DNA of 64,000 nt from Drosophila persimilis (Eukaryota > Arthropoda > Insecta > Diptera > Drosophilidae): contig NW_020825288.1 of the NCBI RefSeq assembly GCF_003286085.1, forward strand, positions 13,082,001 to 13,146,000. Direction: 5' to 3'. A program made the position numbers and the translations under genes. Below are positions 23,291-33,466 of the stretch, one piece after another (the stretch's first letter is position 1; the number at the start of each line of letters is the position of its first letter). The notes below the pieces were generated by a model. It was given only the letters and a program-made list of their open reading frames with translations, did no database searches and was not told the DNA's origin.

Positions 23291-24540
23291 CAAACCCCCC
23301 TTCCAGATCGTGACTGCCTTTAACCGGTTATCAATGTTTTCATTTTGCATATTTACTTAATCTGTTATTCTATCATTCAATTAAGTATTGTATAATATAC
23401 GTCAGAGTCGAGAGTTGTGTGAGGAGGTTGTTGATTTAGCTGGATTCCGCTGCACCTCACTGACACAACCAGCAGCAGCAGCAAAACAAGAAGAGAATGA
23501 ATAGAACATTTGGAAACCGAATATAGAGGTACCCATACCTTGCATTGTTCGTGTGGCTGGTTAATAATAAAGTGATTTGGATGTTCAAGCTGATCAAAGA
23601 TACCAACCTTTCTTTTTGCATAGCAACTAGCAGATCAAATCATAACCGTAATGCCATCTGAAAGGGTATAACAAGAAGAACCAGAATCAACGTTTGTTGT
23701 TGCCGTTATCAATTAGCATGCCATGCCATGAGTGCTCACACAGCTGACCGATCTCACACTTGCTCTTTCTCTCTCTATCTCTTTCTCCATGCACATACAC
23801 ACATCCAAATGACTATGAATCTCCAACCTAATCTCCCAAACACTGTTGCGCATTCTTCTTGTTATGTATGTATGTACAGAGATTGCAGTTTTTGATTTTT
23901 ATTTTGCTCTTTTCATTCCATGGCGAATCAACGTCACTACGGCAACGACATCTCTAAGGTTAAACCGTTTTATTTTTAACTAAATACATATATGTACATA
24001 CTACACTAGAATAGGTTGTATGTGTGTGTTTCACTATTTTGTTGTTCTGGCTGAACCCGCAAGTTATCTGCTGTTTTGCTTTGTTGCTGATTCTCTGGCT
24101 TTTTGAGAGCTAAGCTAAGCTAATGACATTGCCCAGAGTGCAAACATATGGACAGCTGTGCACGCGTTCCCACTCCTTCACGTGAGCGCAGGTAGGGGGA
24201 AGAGTTTGGGAAATGAGTAAATGTGGCTGTATGGGAGGTTTTCAGGTGCCAAAAATACACAACGGAAATGAATGAGTTGTACCCATCATAACATGGAACT
24301 TTACGATCGCACCTCGCCGCCAACAGGTCGCTAGTTGTGCACTCAAGTCCGCAAATACATACATACATACATATTCATATGTAAATACATACATACATAT
24401 GTAGATTTTGTGTTTGCTTTCGTTTTAATTGTCGAACATTTTCGTTGTCTGCCTTTGCCTTTGTTTTGCTGTTGCCAGGCGCAAAAAAAGTGACGCGTTG
24501 CCAACAACTGAAATTATTTGCCATTGGCGGCGGAATGGAC

Positions 24541-24584
24541 TTGCATACATATGTATGTATGTATGTACATACATACATATGCAC
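24541..24584. repeat. ATGT/ACAT palindromic microsatellite
   Basis: A GTAT tract runs directly into its complement ATAC, making a near-perfect inverted repeat centred at about 24563. It could extrude a hairpin. Related ATAC tracts lie at 24346-24410. Confidence 0.7.
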
Positions 24585-26567
24585 GAGTACATATCAAATG
24601 CAGACATTGCCAGACGGCAAAAACCCTGCTCACCCAAAGGGGAGGGGAAATTACTCAGCTCCAATGCCCACAGCCCCCACAACGCCATCCGGCGACCGGT
24701 TAGCTGTCTCGGACGTGGACTGATTGTTGCACTCTCTCTCGCTCTCGTTCTCTCTTCTCCGTCGCCCACGCACTTTTAATTGAATTACAGTGGGAACTCT
24801 CTAGGCTAGGTCTCAACAAGGTGTATACAACTCCTACATACATAGATCGAAGGCCAGCTGTCAGTGGAATTTTTCAGTGCCCAATGGTTGGTCGAATTAG
24901 TGGAGCTTTACTGTACCACCATTCACCGAGAAGGCAACGGCATTTTTCGATTGTATTCACGTGCCGGTTCAAAAAAGTGGCCGAGCCGAGGTAAGTGTTC
25001 AGGTAAAACGTTCCCGCAAGGTGGATTTTTTGTTTCGAAATTGCTCGATAAGCAGCCCACAAAAGCAGTAACGATAAGTAAAATATAATAAACCAAGACC
25101 GAAAAGATAAAGTTTCAAAAAACCAGATGCAATGCGGACGCGGTCAGCTCTATAATTGCGCTTTTATGCAATGGGGCCACATTTTTGGAATTTTTATGCA
25201 AAGCTCTAACAAAAAATGAATGAAATGAATGAGTGTGCCTGCAAGCACAGCTCGTCAGTTTGTAACAACGAGCTCCACTGAAAACCCACAGATACATATG
25301 TACATATGTACATACACACGGCTACAAAAATGAGTTGTTCATCTGGTTTGCCGGCTTTGGGGACCAGCTGCAATAACAAATAGCATAATTGACTTTATTT
25401 TTAGACACCCACTGGAACTGCAACTGCAACTGCATCTGCATCTGCATCCGCCTGTACACACTGGTACGAGCGCGACAAGCATTTATCGCTTGATTCATAC
25501 TGGTCTAAAGTCTTCTCCATAGGTTACAATAGTTCCGTCAGTGCTGCCTTGACTTGCCAAAAAAAAACACATTTTTGGTAAACAACATATATGTAACGTA
25601 ATTTAATTACAGCTCCCCGCCCCCCGACAGACAGTCGGCCTCTTCCCGGTCGGCGTCGCTGTTGCTACGTGCCGTTTGTCTCGCAGCACCCAGCCCTAGC
25701 CCTGCCCCGCTGCCCTACAACTTGTGGTCGGTGGTGACAGTGGATTCCATTCCAGTGGATTCTGGTTCGGGTCGTTCTGTTGTTCTTCTTTCTCTCTCCC
25801 ACATTCCGCGGCCTTGCGGCGAGGGCGCTTTTGTTTGTTTGTGTGTTAAAAGAGAAAAACAACTTAATAATAATTATAAAAAAGAGACAAAAGATATATT
25901 GATAGACAAGAGCGATGTAGCGGGACAATGCCTTACAAAGCGATACAAATAAAGCAGACCAGGCCAGACCAGACTGAACTGCAGCTGGAACTTCTCACAT
26001 TGCGGAAGTGGGGTGTTACGAAAATATAACCCTCACCCTCGTCAGGCGGAAGTTTGCAGTACGCACAAACATCTAAATGGAATTCAGAGAAATTTCTTAA
26101 CAATTAAAAACTATATACTCCCTGCACTAAAGTTGATCTGTTCAAATACATGCAATTTAATATACATCTTGTTCTTCTTTTCTTTGGCCAGTTTCTCCAT
26201 CTGTTTCAATGTCAAGGGGTTTCCTACTAACACGACTCCTCCCCCCGTACAGTTTATATTAGCATAGAAAACTTGTTTATAAACAAATAACAATAAAAAC
26301 TATACATGCATACATACATAGGTATTCTTTCTGATAAGGCACGTTATGAAACGATTTCTAAAAGAACACCACTTGCGGCCTGGACCTGAACTGATAAGAG
26401 AACGTAACAAAGAAACTGAAACTGTAGCTTATCATTATATTATCAACATTGTTGGGCCTGGCGCCATAAATACACACAAATTCGTACCAAGATAAAGCTA
26501 GGTCACCTTACCAAAGTTTTTCAGCATTGTGGAATATAAAAATTCAAAAGCTGCCGCTCAAATAAGC

Positions 26568-26668
26568 TATCGATAGACGTTAGAAAGGTCTATCGAATAA
26601 TAATCAATAACAGCATCGATTTCAATATTATAACCACCACTAGCGATCAGCTGTCGCGATTTATCGAA
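26568..26668. promoter_or_regulatory. Cluster of DRE-like TATCGATA sites
   Basis: An exact TATCGATA at 26568-26575, then TATCGAAT at 26591-26598 and TTATCGAA at 26661-26668. The DRE (WATCGATW) is a known Drosophila core-promoter element. No intact gene lies downstream on either side within 5 kb, so this may be an orphan or non-coding promoter. Confidence 0.35.
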
Positions 26669-26861
26669 GCACCACCATCTCAATTGGATTTGGCGCTCAA
26701 GTTTGGTGGGACTTTTTGGGGATTTTCTCTGGGATTTTTCCCCTCGACAATGTCCCTTACATTCCATACTCACTTATGTACGTTTTCTTACGTTTTATGC
26801 TGCTGGCAACATTAATTTGTATGGGCCAGACTCTTGTTCCGCGGATTGAGCAACATTTTAC

Positions 26862-27640
26862 ATACCCTGGGAAATGGATATTATAGAACTGAGAGAATGT
26901 TTGTCATCTAATGCACCAATAAAGGCCAAAACTAGTCAGTTTCTGTTTTAAAGGTATTTCAACGATATTTTGAAGGTTTTGGTCTTCTTACAGAAACCAA
27001 GAATGGGTATCGAGATCGAGATATATTTACAAGGCCCTAATCACATGCATTAAAATGTCCATAACATAACAAAACATAACAATCTGAGATCATTTCTATA
27101 TTAATTACGTTTTAAAAAATCTTGGAAAACCAGTTTCTTCATATGTATATCAACGAAATAGGGTATACCTGTGTCCAAACTCCGGTTGGCGCGACATTTC
27201 ATACTCACTTACGTTACACTCCATATTCACTTACGTGGCCACTGTTTTTTTTTTACCTTTTTTGCTTAAACCTTGTTTTATACAGCATACAATAAAAGAG
27301 AGTATTTAAAAGTAGTCAATCGGATAGAAAATTTATTCATTAATGGCCTAAAATAATGTGGGCAGAGCTAATGGTTTTAGTTAGGCAGCATTATTCAACG
27401 GAATAAAGAAATTGAATAATTGGAACGATTTTTCTCTTACGTTTTATTCTGTTTCATTTGTTTGACCTTTTTCGCTAAAACCTTTTTTTACGAAAAATCC
27501 AATAAAAGCAAGTATTAAAAAAAGCCAGTTAAGTAGAAAAATGATTCATCAATCGTATAAAATTATGTGGGCATGGCTAAATGTTTTATATGATTCGTAA
27601 TATTAGTAATATTCGACGGAATAAAGAATTTGAGTTTATA
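26862..27640 (+). repeat. Dispersed repeats: R2 copy 2 followed by copy D of the Motif 1 family
   Basis: R2 phrases (TACCCTGGGAAATGGATATTATAGAACTGAGA; TTTGTCATC; AAACTAGTCAGTTTCTG) occupy 26862-27120. Two internal blocks of the other family follow at about 27280-27420 and 27480-27630, with ATTCATTAATGG, ATTCATCAATCG and AATATTCGACGGAATA. The Motif 1 end is missing here. The block ends against the decayed LDL-receptor-like region. Confidence 0.65.
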
Positions 27641-27649
27641 CTACTGTTG

Positions 27650-28960
27650 TATGAGCAAAAGTGCCTTGTACGTCTGCCTACAGTGGCTTCAAATGACAGT
27701 AAGTCCTGATGTCACAGGGCACTCCCCAAAAACAGCCGCTGTTCCACGGCTATTCCGTGCTTTCCACCTTCTTCGCATTTACAGTTAAAGTCGAGCCACA
27801 GAGTCTGCAGCGATGCCGAAACGACAAGCGGCGCCCTTTGGCGCAGTTGTGGCCCACTACTCCCTGCCTCAGCCCCCAGAAGACGATTTTCATAGGAAAA
27901 CAATTCAAAAAGGAGGAAGAAGAACAGACCCTGGACTGGGGGTAGGGGTAGAACAGCTGTTCGTCTGAGAACCGGATCACTGTCAACGGAGAGCGTCGTT
28001 CCGTGGAGATGCATCGTCTGTCGCAGTTCACCGACATCCGGGCCGTGTGGACGTTTCCACAACTGCATAGCCAGCGGGGTGACACGCAGTACTCACGACG
28101 TTTGCTCGTGCCCCAAGCATCTGATGCTACTGGATGACTAGGAGAACTACGGCGTGTATCCGGTCAGATAATTTTAGTAATGAAATGAACAGCGACTGTA
28201 TATACGCCTTCTGGCGCTGTGAAGAAAGGACTGCCCGGCGGATCAGTTCAGCTGACAGTCAGCCGAGGGCAGCGACAAGGCTCTGATCTGCCATGGTACC
28301 ACCTTTGACAACTGAGACAATGTCCACGATGAGGCCGACTGCTGCAAGCGGCCCGAAGACTTTCAGTGTCCCATCAACAAGGTGAGTGGAAAGACACGAT
28401 ATCTGCCTAAATTCTTAAACTAACAATATCCTACCTATATCGGCCGCCCGGCTCTGAGATGGCTGGCAGGCCTGCGCCAATGGTGCAGACGATTCGTTCG
28501 GCGCATGGCCCGGCAAGAGCCACACCGAGCCAATATATCGAGCTCTAATGGCTCCATCGAAGAAAATAAATAAAGCAGCAAGCATAGCCAAAAATAATGT
28601 AAAATCACTGCATACTGATATTCTTCTCGCAGGGAAGCACGCCGTCAAGCACTCCCTTTTAAAGACTTTGAAAATGCAATAGAGAACCTGCCGGATAATT
28701 CATTTCAGGGGCAACGCGACCAAGCTGCGGATGAAGATGGCGCGAAAAGACTCTGGACGAGTGTGCCAGGTTACCACTACCACAATGCCTTCTACAAGGA
28801 CAAATGTGTAGTTGGCGTGTATTAACATATAAGGAAATGAATTAAGTGGAAATTGTTTTGGCTTAAACCTTATTTTAGACACAATTAAAATCAGTGGAGC
28901 CCTTCGGCCAAGCGTCAGAATTTACACAAGCGCAGAGCTGACGGGAACAACCACGCCATC
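27650..28960 (+). pseudogene. Decayed LDL-receptor-related protein gene fragment
   Basis: No intact frame, but ordered fragments of an LRP ectodomain can be read. Around 27965-28055 a strand reads NRITVNGERRSVEMHRL, resembling a YWTD-propeller strand. At 28095-28170 DVCSCPKHLMLLDD, then a stop and ENYG, matches the end of an EGF module. At 28220-28380 CPADQFS, then a stop, QSAEGSDKALIC and HDEADCCKRPEDFQCPINK is a degraded pair of LDLR class A modules. At 28455-28490 L-stop-DGWQACANGADDS is the CDGxxDC core with Cys changed to stop. A GTGAGT donor follows the CPINK exon at 28381, so introns were retained and it is not a processed copy. It is flanked on both sides by dispersed repeats. Confidence 0.6.
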
Positions 28961-29166
28961 CGTTTGGAGGAGAATCGTTTCCGATCCGACAACAACAACA
29001 AAAGCAATCAGGCGCAGCAGCAACAACCGGCAGCTGCCAAGGTAGATGTCACTCCACCATCCGAAGCATCCGAGGACTCCGACGACTCGGGCGTCAGTTG
29101 GGATGAGCTGAGCTCAGTGCCGTGTCCGATTCCTCTCGCCGCAATATCAACAATAGCAACGAAATC
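28926..29166 (+). other. Open stretch of protein-like sequence, unrecognised
   Basis: In the frame that is also open downstream of the ATG at 28964, the translation includes KRRADGNNHAIRLEENRF, a Gln/Ala run and SEDSDDSGVSWDELSS. This resembles a cytoplasmic tail or linker and may be the 3' continuation of the decayed receptor gene. Beyond about 29165 the plus frame loses protein-like character while the opposite strand gains it. Confidence 0.25.
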
Positions 29167-29713
29167 AATACAGATTAAATCCACGAAGCGGATCCCAATA
29201 CCATACGTCGCCACCTTCCTTTTGGGCTGCCCCTGCAGCAGCAGGACGCTCTATGTCCTGCTCTGCGGGCACCAGTCCTTCCCCTTCGGCAAGCTCCGAT
29301 TTTTCTGCCGGATCCACTCCAACATTTGTTGCGCTTCGTATTTTGATAATGCTGTAGATAAGCTTGAAAAGAAGCGCGAGTATGATGGGCCCAGCCAGGA
29401 CCCCCACCCAGTGGGCGCAGTGGGAAGTCCAGACGACGACGACCGGTGGCTCAGGGGTCGGTGGCTGGAAATATCTGTATGCCTTCAGGCCGACTTTTTC
29501 CACATCCGCAATACACTCAGAAACCATCTTACAGGAAGGCACTTCATTCGCTATTCGGGAAAAGAAAACTCCTATGATTCGAATTAAACTGTTTTCAATT
29601 GAAATCGCACCTCTAGAAAGAACACCAAGAGCTCGCTGAGGCTCTGATCCGTTCGACACGAAGACACTGCATCCCGAAATTGAATGAAGACGAAATTTCG
29701 TTAACTGGAACAA
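29165..29713 (-). CDS. Possible small single-pass membrane protein, unrecognised
   Basis: An uninterrupted minus-strand ORF of 182 codons; an internal ATG at 29527 would give 120 residues. It has a Pro-rich segment (QPPTPEPPVVVV at about 83-94) and one clear hydrophobic span at about 102-125 (HWVGVLAGPIILALLFKLIY) followed by positive residues. An acidic/Ala-rich tail then runs to a C-terminal DVWYWDPLRGFNLY. I know no family that fits. It lies between the decayed receptor fragment and repeat copy E, so it may be a remnant rather than a working gene. Confidence 0.35.
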   Translation of the reverse strand: MFQLTKFRLHSISGCSVFVSNGSEPQRALGVLSRGAISIENSLIRIIGVFFSRIANEVPSCKMVSECIADVEKVGLKAYRYFQPPTPEPPVVVVWTSHCAHWVGVLAGPIILALLFKLIYSIIKIRSATNVGVDPAEKSELAEGEGLVPAEQDIERPAAAGAAQKEGGDVWYWDPLRGFNLY

Positions 29714-29839
29714 ACAATTTTGTAGGAAAAAATATATAATTTCCGCTTTATTTTAGATCCCTGTGGAAAAAGGTGACAACTTAAGTTTAGGAAATTGAAA
29801 TAATCGAATGAAATTATGAGTTCAGAGCAGAGTGTCTCA

Positions 29840-30297
29840 GATAGCTAGAAATATTCAACGGAATATCAAACTTGTCAGTATCTGTTTAAAAGGTACTTCA
29901 GAGGCCAAGAATTGGTATCGGGATCAGGATATTAACGAAATAGGGTATACAAAGGCCTATACACGCATCATGTCTTTAAATACCAGCAATATTGCGACTG
30001 TTTTTTTTTTGTTGAACTATTTTGTTTAAGCCTTGTTTTAGTCAGAATACAATAAAAGCATGGACTAAAAACTAGCCAATCTTGTAGAAAATGTATTCAT
30101 CAATGGAATAAAACTATGTGGGCATGGCTGAGGGCTTTAGTTAGCCAGCATTATTCAACGGAATATCAAAATCGAGCAATATGTATAATGGAAATTGAAT
30201 TCGTCAGTGTATTTACGGTAGATTTTGAGAATGAGACGGTATATTTTGGTATCCGTATCAGACCGTATATTTTTATGATAAATCTGCGGTCACACTG
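29840..30297 (+). repeat. Dispersed AT-rich repeat, copy E
   Basis: Contains ATATTCAACGGAATATC twice (29852 and 30152 areas), AATAAAAGCATGGAC, ATTCATCAATGGAATAAAACTATG and GGTATATTTTGGTAT. It ends in AAATCTGCGGTCACACTG at 30280-30297, the exact family terminus bar one base. The stck leader begins just after. Confidence 0.75.
30287..30297 (+). promoter_or_regulatory. Exact Motif 1 core promoter element upstream of stck
   Basis: CGGTCACACTG fits YGGTCACACTR with no mismatch. GGTATATTT units lie at 30220-30275. The coding start of stck is 1546 bp downstream behind a presumed 5' UTR intron. Confidence 0.55.
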
Positions 30298-31842
30298 CGC
30301 ACCTGTTAAATTTTTTATTAAGAAGGGTGTTTTTGCGTTAAAAATCGGCTATTTTTGTTTGGAATTTACTCTATTGGTAATAAGAAAACCCCTACCAATG
30401 TGTTGAAGGAGTTAAGAGTGTCAAAATTGCCATTGAGATCAGTGAAATTCTTGTGTCTCAATTTGGCAAGACCCGTTGTTGTTGTTGGTGCTGAACGTCT
30501 CGGCCTGTGCTGGTCAATTTGGCTTGCTAAAACGGCCGATCGTGGGCAGAAAGGGAGATAAATCTGTGAAACAACCGGATCTAGCAAGAAACAGGCCAAT
30601 TGGCCAGCACTTTCAGACAAAAACACACACACTTTTTATATGAAAATTTTGTTTTGCAGAGTGTTTCTCTTGCCGTGATCTAAAAACGTTGTACGTACGC
30701 AATCGCAATCCAATTGGCGAGCCGTGGGCAAGTGCAACAAGTGAAAGCCAGTTAAACAGATAGAATGCCACCTGTGCAGTAAGCTGAATATTCCGTCCAC
30801 CCCAAAAACGTATTAACGTCCTTGGCATCGCCTCGCTGTGTCCTGCAATTACATCACTAGCACACGACCTCAGGCCCAGCAGTGACCCACTTGATTGCTT
30901 CATTCATTCATATTTTCCCAAAAACTCGTCCACATCGTAATTTGACAGCTTTTAATGCTAAATAATATGCAAATTAACTATGCTTTTGGCCAGCATTCAT
31001 CCATTGTGCCATCTGCGGCACGCCTTAGACCCCAAAAGATGCACTTTTGGTGTTGTTAATGCGCCAGATGTTTACTCCATCGATGACGTCATGGACACAT
31101 TCAAATTTATTAATAGACCCCTGCCGCCGCTTCTGTTGTTTACTATTTGCTTGTGTGTGTGTGTGTGTGTGTGTCCGTGTGGCGATGAGTGGGATTGTGT
31201 GTGTGCGTGTTGGCGGCAAATCCAAATTCAATTTAATTTATCAAAGAAACCATTTAAAAACCGAGAAACTGCCCCCATCCGAACATTTTAACTCTTGCAC
31301 CTCAACTGAAATTCCGAAAGCTCCAGCGAGCCCAGGCAAAAGGAATGGCGTAGCTTTTGAATACCCTTGCAGAGGGTATCACCATTTTTCACAGATTTTA
31401 GAAACCTAAGAAAGGCAACATCTAAAAACCATAAAGGGAATCCATAAACCATCCGTCTGTCCGTTTCTATGGAAAATATTCCTCAGAATATCCGTCTGTA
31501 GTTTCAGGTGTCTTTTCATAGAAAAATCAATCTGCAAGGGTATTTAAAGGGCCGCCCAAGCCTTAAATTACTTGGATTGGGACCCTCTTGTCTGAAATAT
31601 GATTCATCAAGCGTCAGTCAACATTGGCTGATAAGGCCGGCCGCATTCTCTCCATTCACTCGCTTCATGCCCAGCCCTAAAGTTGTGCTCATTTGTGTCT
31701 CAATTCTTAAAATCATAAAACCCAACCATGATGTACTCAAAAGCTGAAACGTAACCAATCCCGCACTTTAGAGCCATGAAATGATGGCCACTTATGCTGA
31801 TCTCATCTTCTTTTTTGACATTGCAGAGTCCAGGCCGTGAAC
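30298..31842 (+). other. stck 5' leader and presumed 5' UTR intron
   Basis: No coding region. The acceptor TTGACATTGCAG ends at 31826 and is followed 16 bp later by the stck ATG, so an intron must end there. Its donor was not fixed. A (TG)n tract lies at 31151-31174. At 31363-31380 the sequence CCCTTGCAGAGGGTAT is one of several AGGGTAT-type hairpins that mark ends of dispersed elements in Drosophila genomes. Confidence 0.55.
31151..31174 (+). repeat. (TG)n microsatellite
   Basis: About twelve TG units in the stck leader, interrupted at the end by CCGTGTGG. Confidence 0.85.
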
Positions 31843-33118
31843 ATGTCGCTGGGTGCAATGCATTGCACGCGTTGCGCCGACGGCTTCGAGCCCACCGAGA
31901 AGATTGTCAACTCCAATGGAGAGCTCTGGCATACGCATTGTTTTGTGTGAGTCCCAGATCTGCTCGTTTTGTATTCCCTTCTGTATTCACGCTTTCCTGC
32001 GGCTTGTTTTCAGCTGCGCTCAGTGCTTCCGACCATTCCAGGATGGGATCTTCTACGAGTTCGAGGGCCGCAAGTACTGCGAACGTGACTTCCATGTACT
32101 CTTCGCCCCCTGCTGCAACAGGTGCGGGGAATTTGTCATCGGACGCGTTATCAAGGCGATGTCCGCAAGCTGGCATCCGCAATGCTTCCGCTGCCAGTTG
32201 TGTGCCAAGGAGCTGGCCGACAGCGGTTTTATCAAGAATCAGAATCGCGCTTTATGCCACGAGTGCAATGCCAAGGTGAAGGCAGAGATCACCGGTCGCT
32301 ATGTATGCCAAAAATGCCAGTAAGTTCCGGCCCAGTCTTGGACACTGCTTATAACTTTTTAATCTAATTTCGGATGAATCTCCGCAGCGGCCTTATTGAC
32401 GAGGAGCCACTGCGTTTCCGTGGCGAGGTCTACCATGGCTATCACTTCAGTTGCACGGCCTGCGGCACCGAACTCGATTCCACGGCGAGAGAGGTGAAGA
32501 GCCGCCCGGGGCTGGCGGCCAACGATATGGTGTGTCCTCTAATTACTGTCTTTCCAATTGATTGATTCCCTAACGCTGCACCTAATCTCTCGCACAGAAT
32601 GAATTGTATTGTCTCCGCTGCCATGATAAGATGGGGATACCTATTTGTGGGGCCTGCCGTCGGCCGATTGAGGAGCGTGTGGTCACTGCATTGGGCAAGC
32701 ACTGGCATGTGGAGCATTTTGTGTGCGCCAAGTGCGAGAAGCCTTTCCTGGGGCATCGGCACTACGAGAAGCGTGGCCTGGCCTACTGCGAGACGCATTA
32801 CCATCAGCTCTTTGGAAATCTTTGCTTTGTCTGCAACCAGGTCATTGGCGGCGATGGTGAGCAAATTAACTTCCCTAAACGATTTCCTTTTAATCCTTTT
32901 TAATTTCTTATCCCTTAACAGTGTTCACGGCCCTCAATAAAGCCTGGTGTGTGCATCATTTTGCCTGCTCTGTGTGCGACACGAAAATGACTCAGAAATC
33001 CAAGTTCTATGAGTACGACGAGAAGCCCGTGTGCAAAAAGTGCTACGAACGCTTCCCGAACGAGCTGCGGCGCCGCCTCCGCACTGCCCACGAGATGACA
33101 ATGAAGAAAAACGTCTAA
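31843..33118 (+). CDS. stck: PINCH / Steamer duck, five-LIM adaptor
   Basis: Adaptor of the ILK-PINCH-parvin complex at integrin adhesions; needed for muscle attachment and wing adhesion in flies. Five coding exons: 31843-31946, 32014-32319, 32388-32529, 32598-32856 and 32922-33118, all in phase, giving 335 residues. Five LIM domains fill the protein. LIM1 begins [20 protein letters not shown]; the others follow at [35 protein letters not shown] and [11 protein letters not shown]. Each has the CxxC...HxxC/CxxC...CxxC/H pattern. The C-terminal basic tail ([16 protein letters not shown]) is the PINCH nuclear-localisation-like end. The third domain forms only across the 32319/32388 splice. The gene converges with the MYND-Tudor gene 348 bp downstream. 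Confidence 0.97.
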
Positions 33119-33466
33119 ATCGAGTTCAGTCAAATCCTGGGGCTGCTGCATGCCAATCCACACCAAAACAGTGCCTTTTGTCGTTGTATTCTCTCTCCGT
33201 TTTTGTCTATGTCTAACATCCTAACAGCATGTCCTGCTTTGTGTAACCCCGCCCCTTATTTCGTGTGTGTAATTTCTAATGTAAAAAACTTTAATCAACG
33301 GCAGCTAAACGCTAAGAAAAACAGACGAAACAGATGAATGTATTAACAGCTTTTAATGTTGTTATTTAATGCAATTTTATTTATATATAAATGTTTTTTA
33401 AAATGATTCTGAACATGCATTCGCTTAGTCTGAGAGATTTGGTATTTGAAATTGTAGGGGAATCCC
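33119..33466. other. Convergent 3' ends of stck and the MYND-Tudor gene
   Basis: Only 348 bp separate the two stop codons, so the two 3' UTRs are short or overlap as antisense transcripts. AT-rich, no gene. Confidence 0.6.

Larger units (their letters stand above)
22183..26567. other. Long gene-free interval (Atg13 3' UTR and intergenic DNA)
   Basis: No protein-coding or RNA gene supported over 4.4 kb. It contains the Atg13 3' UTR, ATAC/GTAT microsatellites at 24346-24410 and 24543-24582, and a G-rich tract at 23258-23290. A stretch at 24860-24990 ends in a strong donor-like CCGAG/GTAAGTG and could be an untranslated exon. The short ORFs here have no protein-like character. Confidence 0.55.

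Noticed and set aside
24864-24991. Possible 5' untranslated exon ending in a strong GTAAGTG donor
   Set aside because: The donor is good but no partner acceptor, promoter motif or coding exon could be tied to it.
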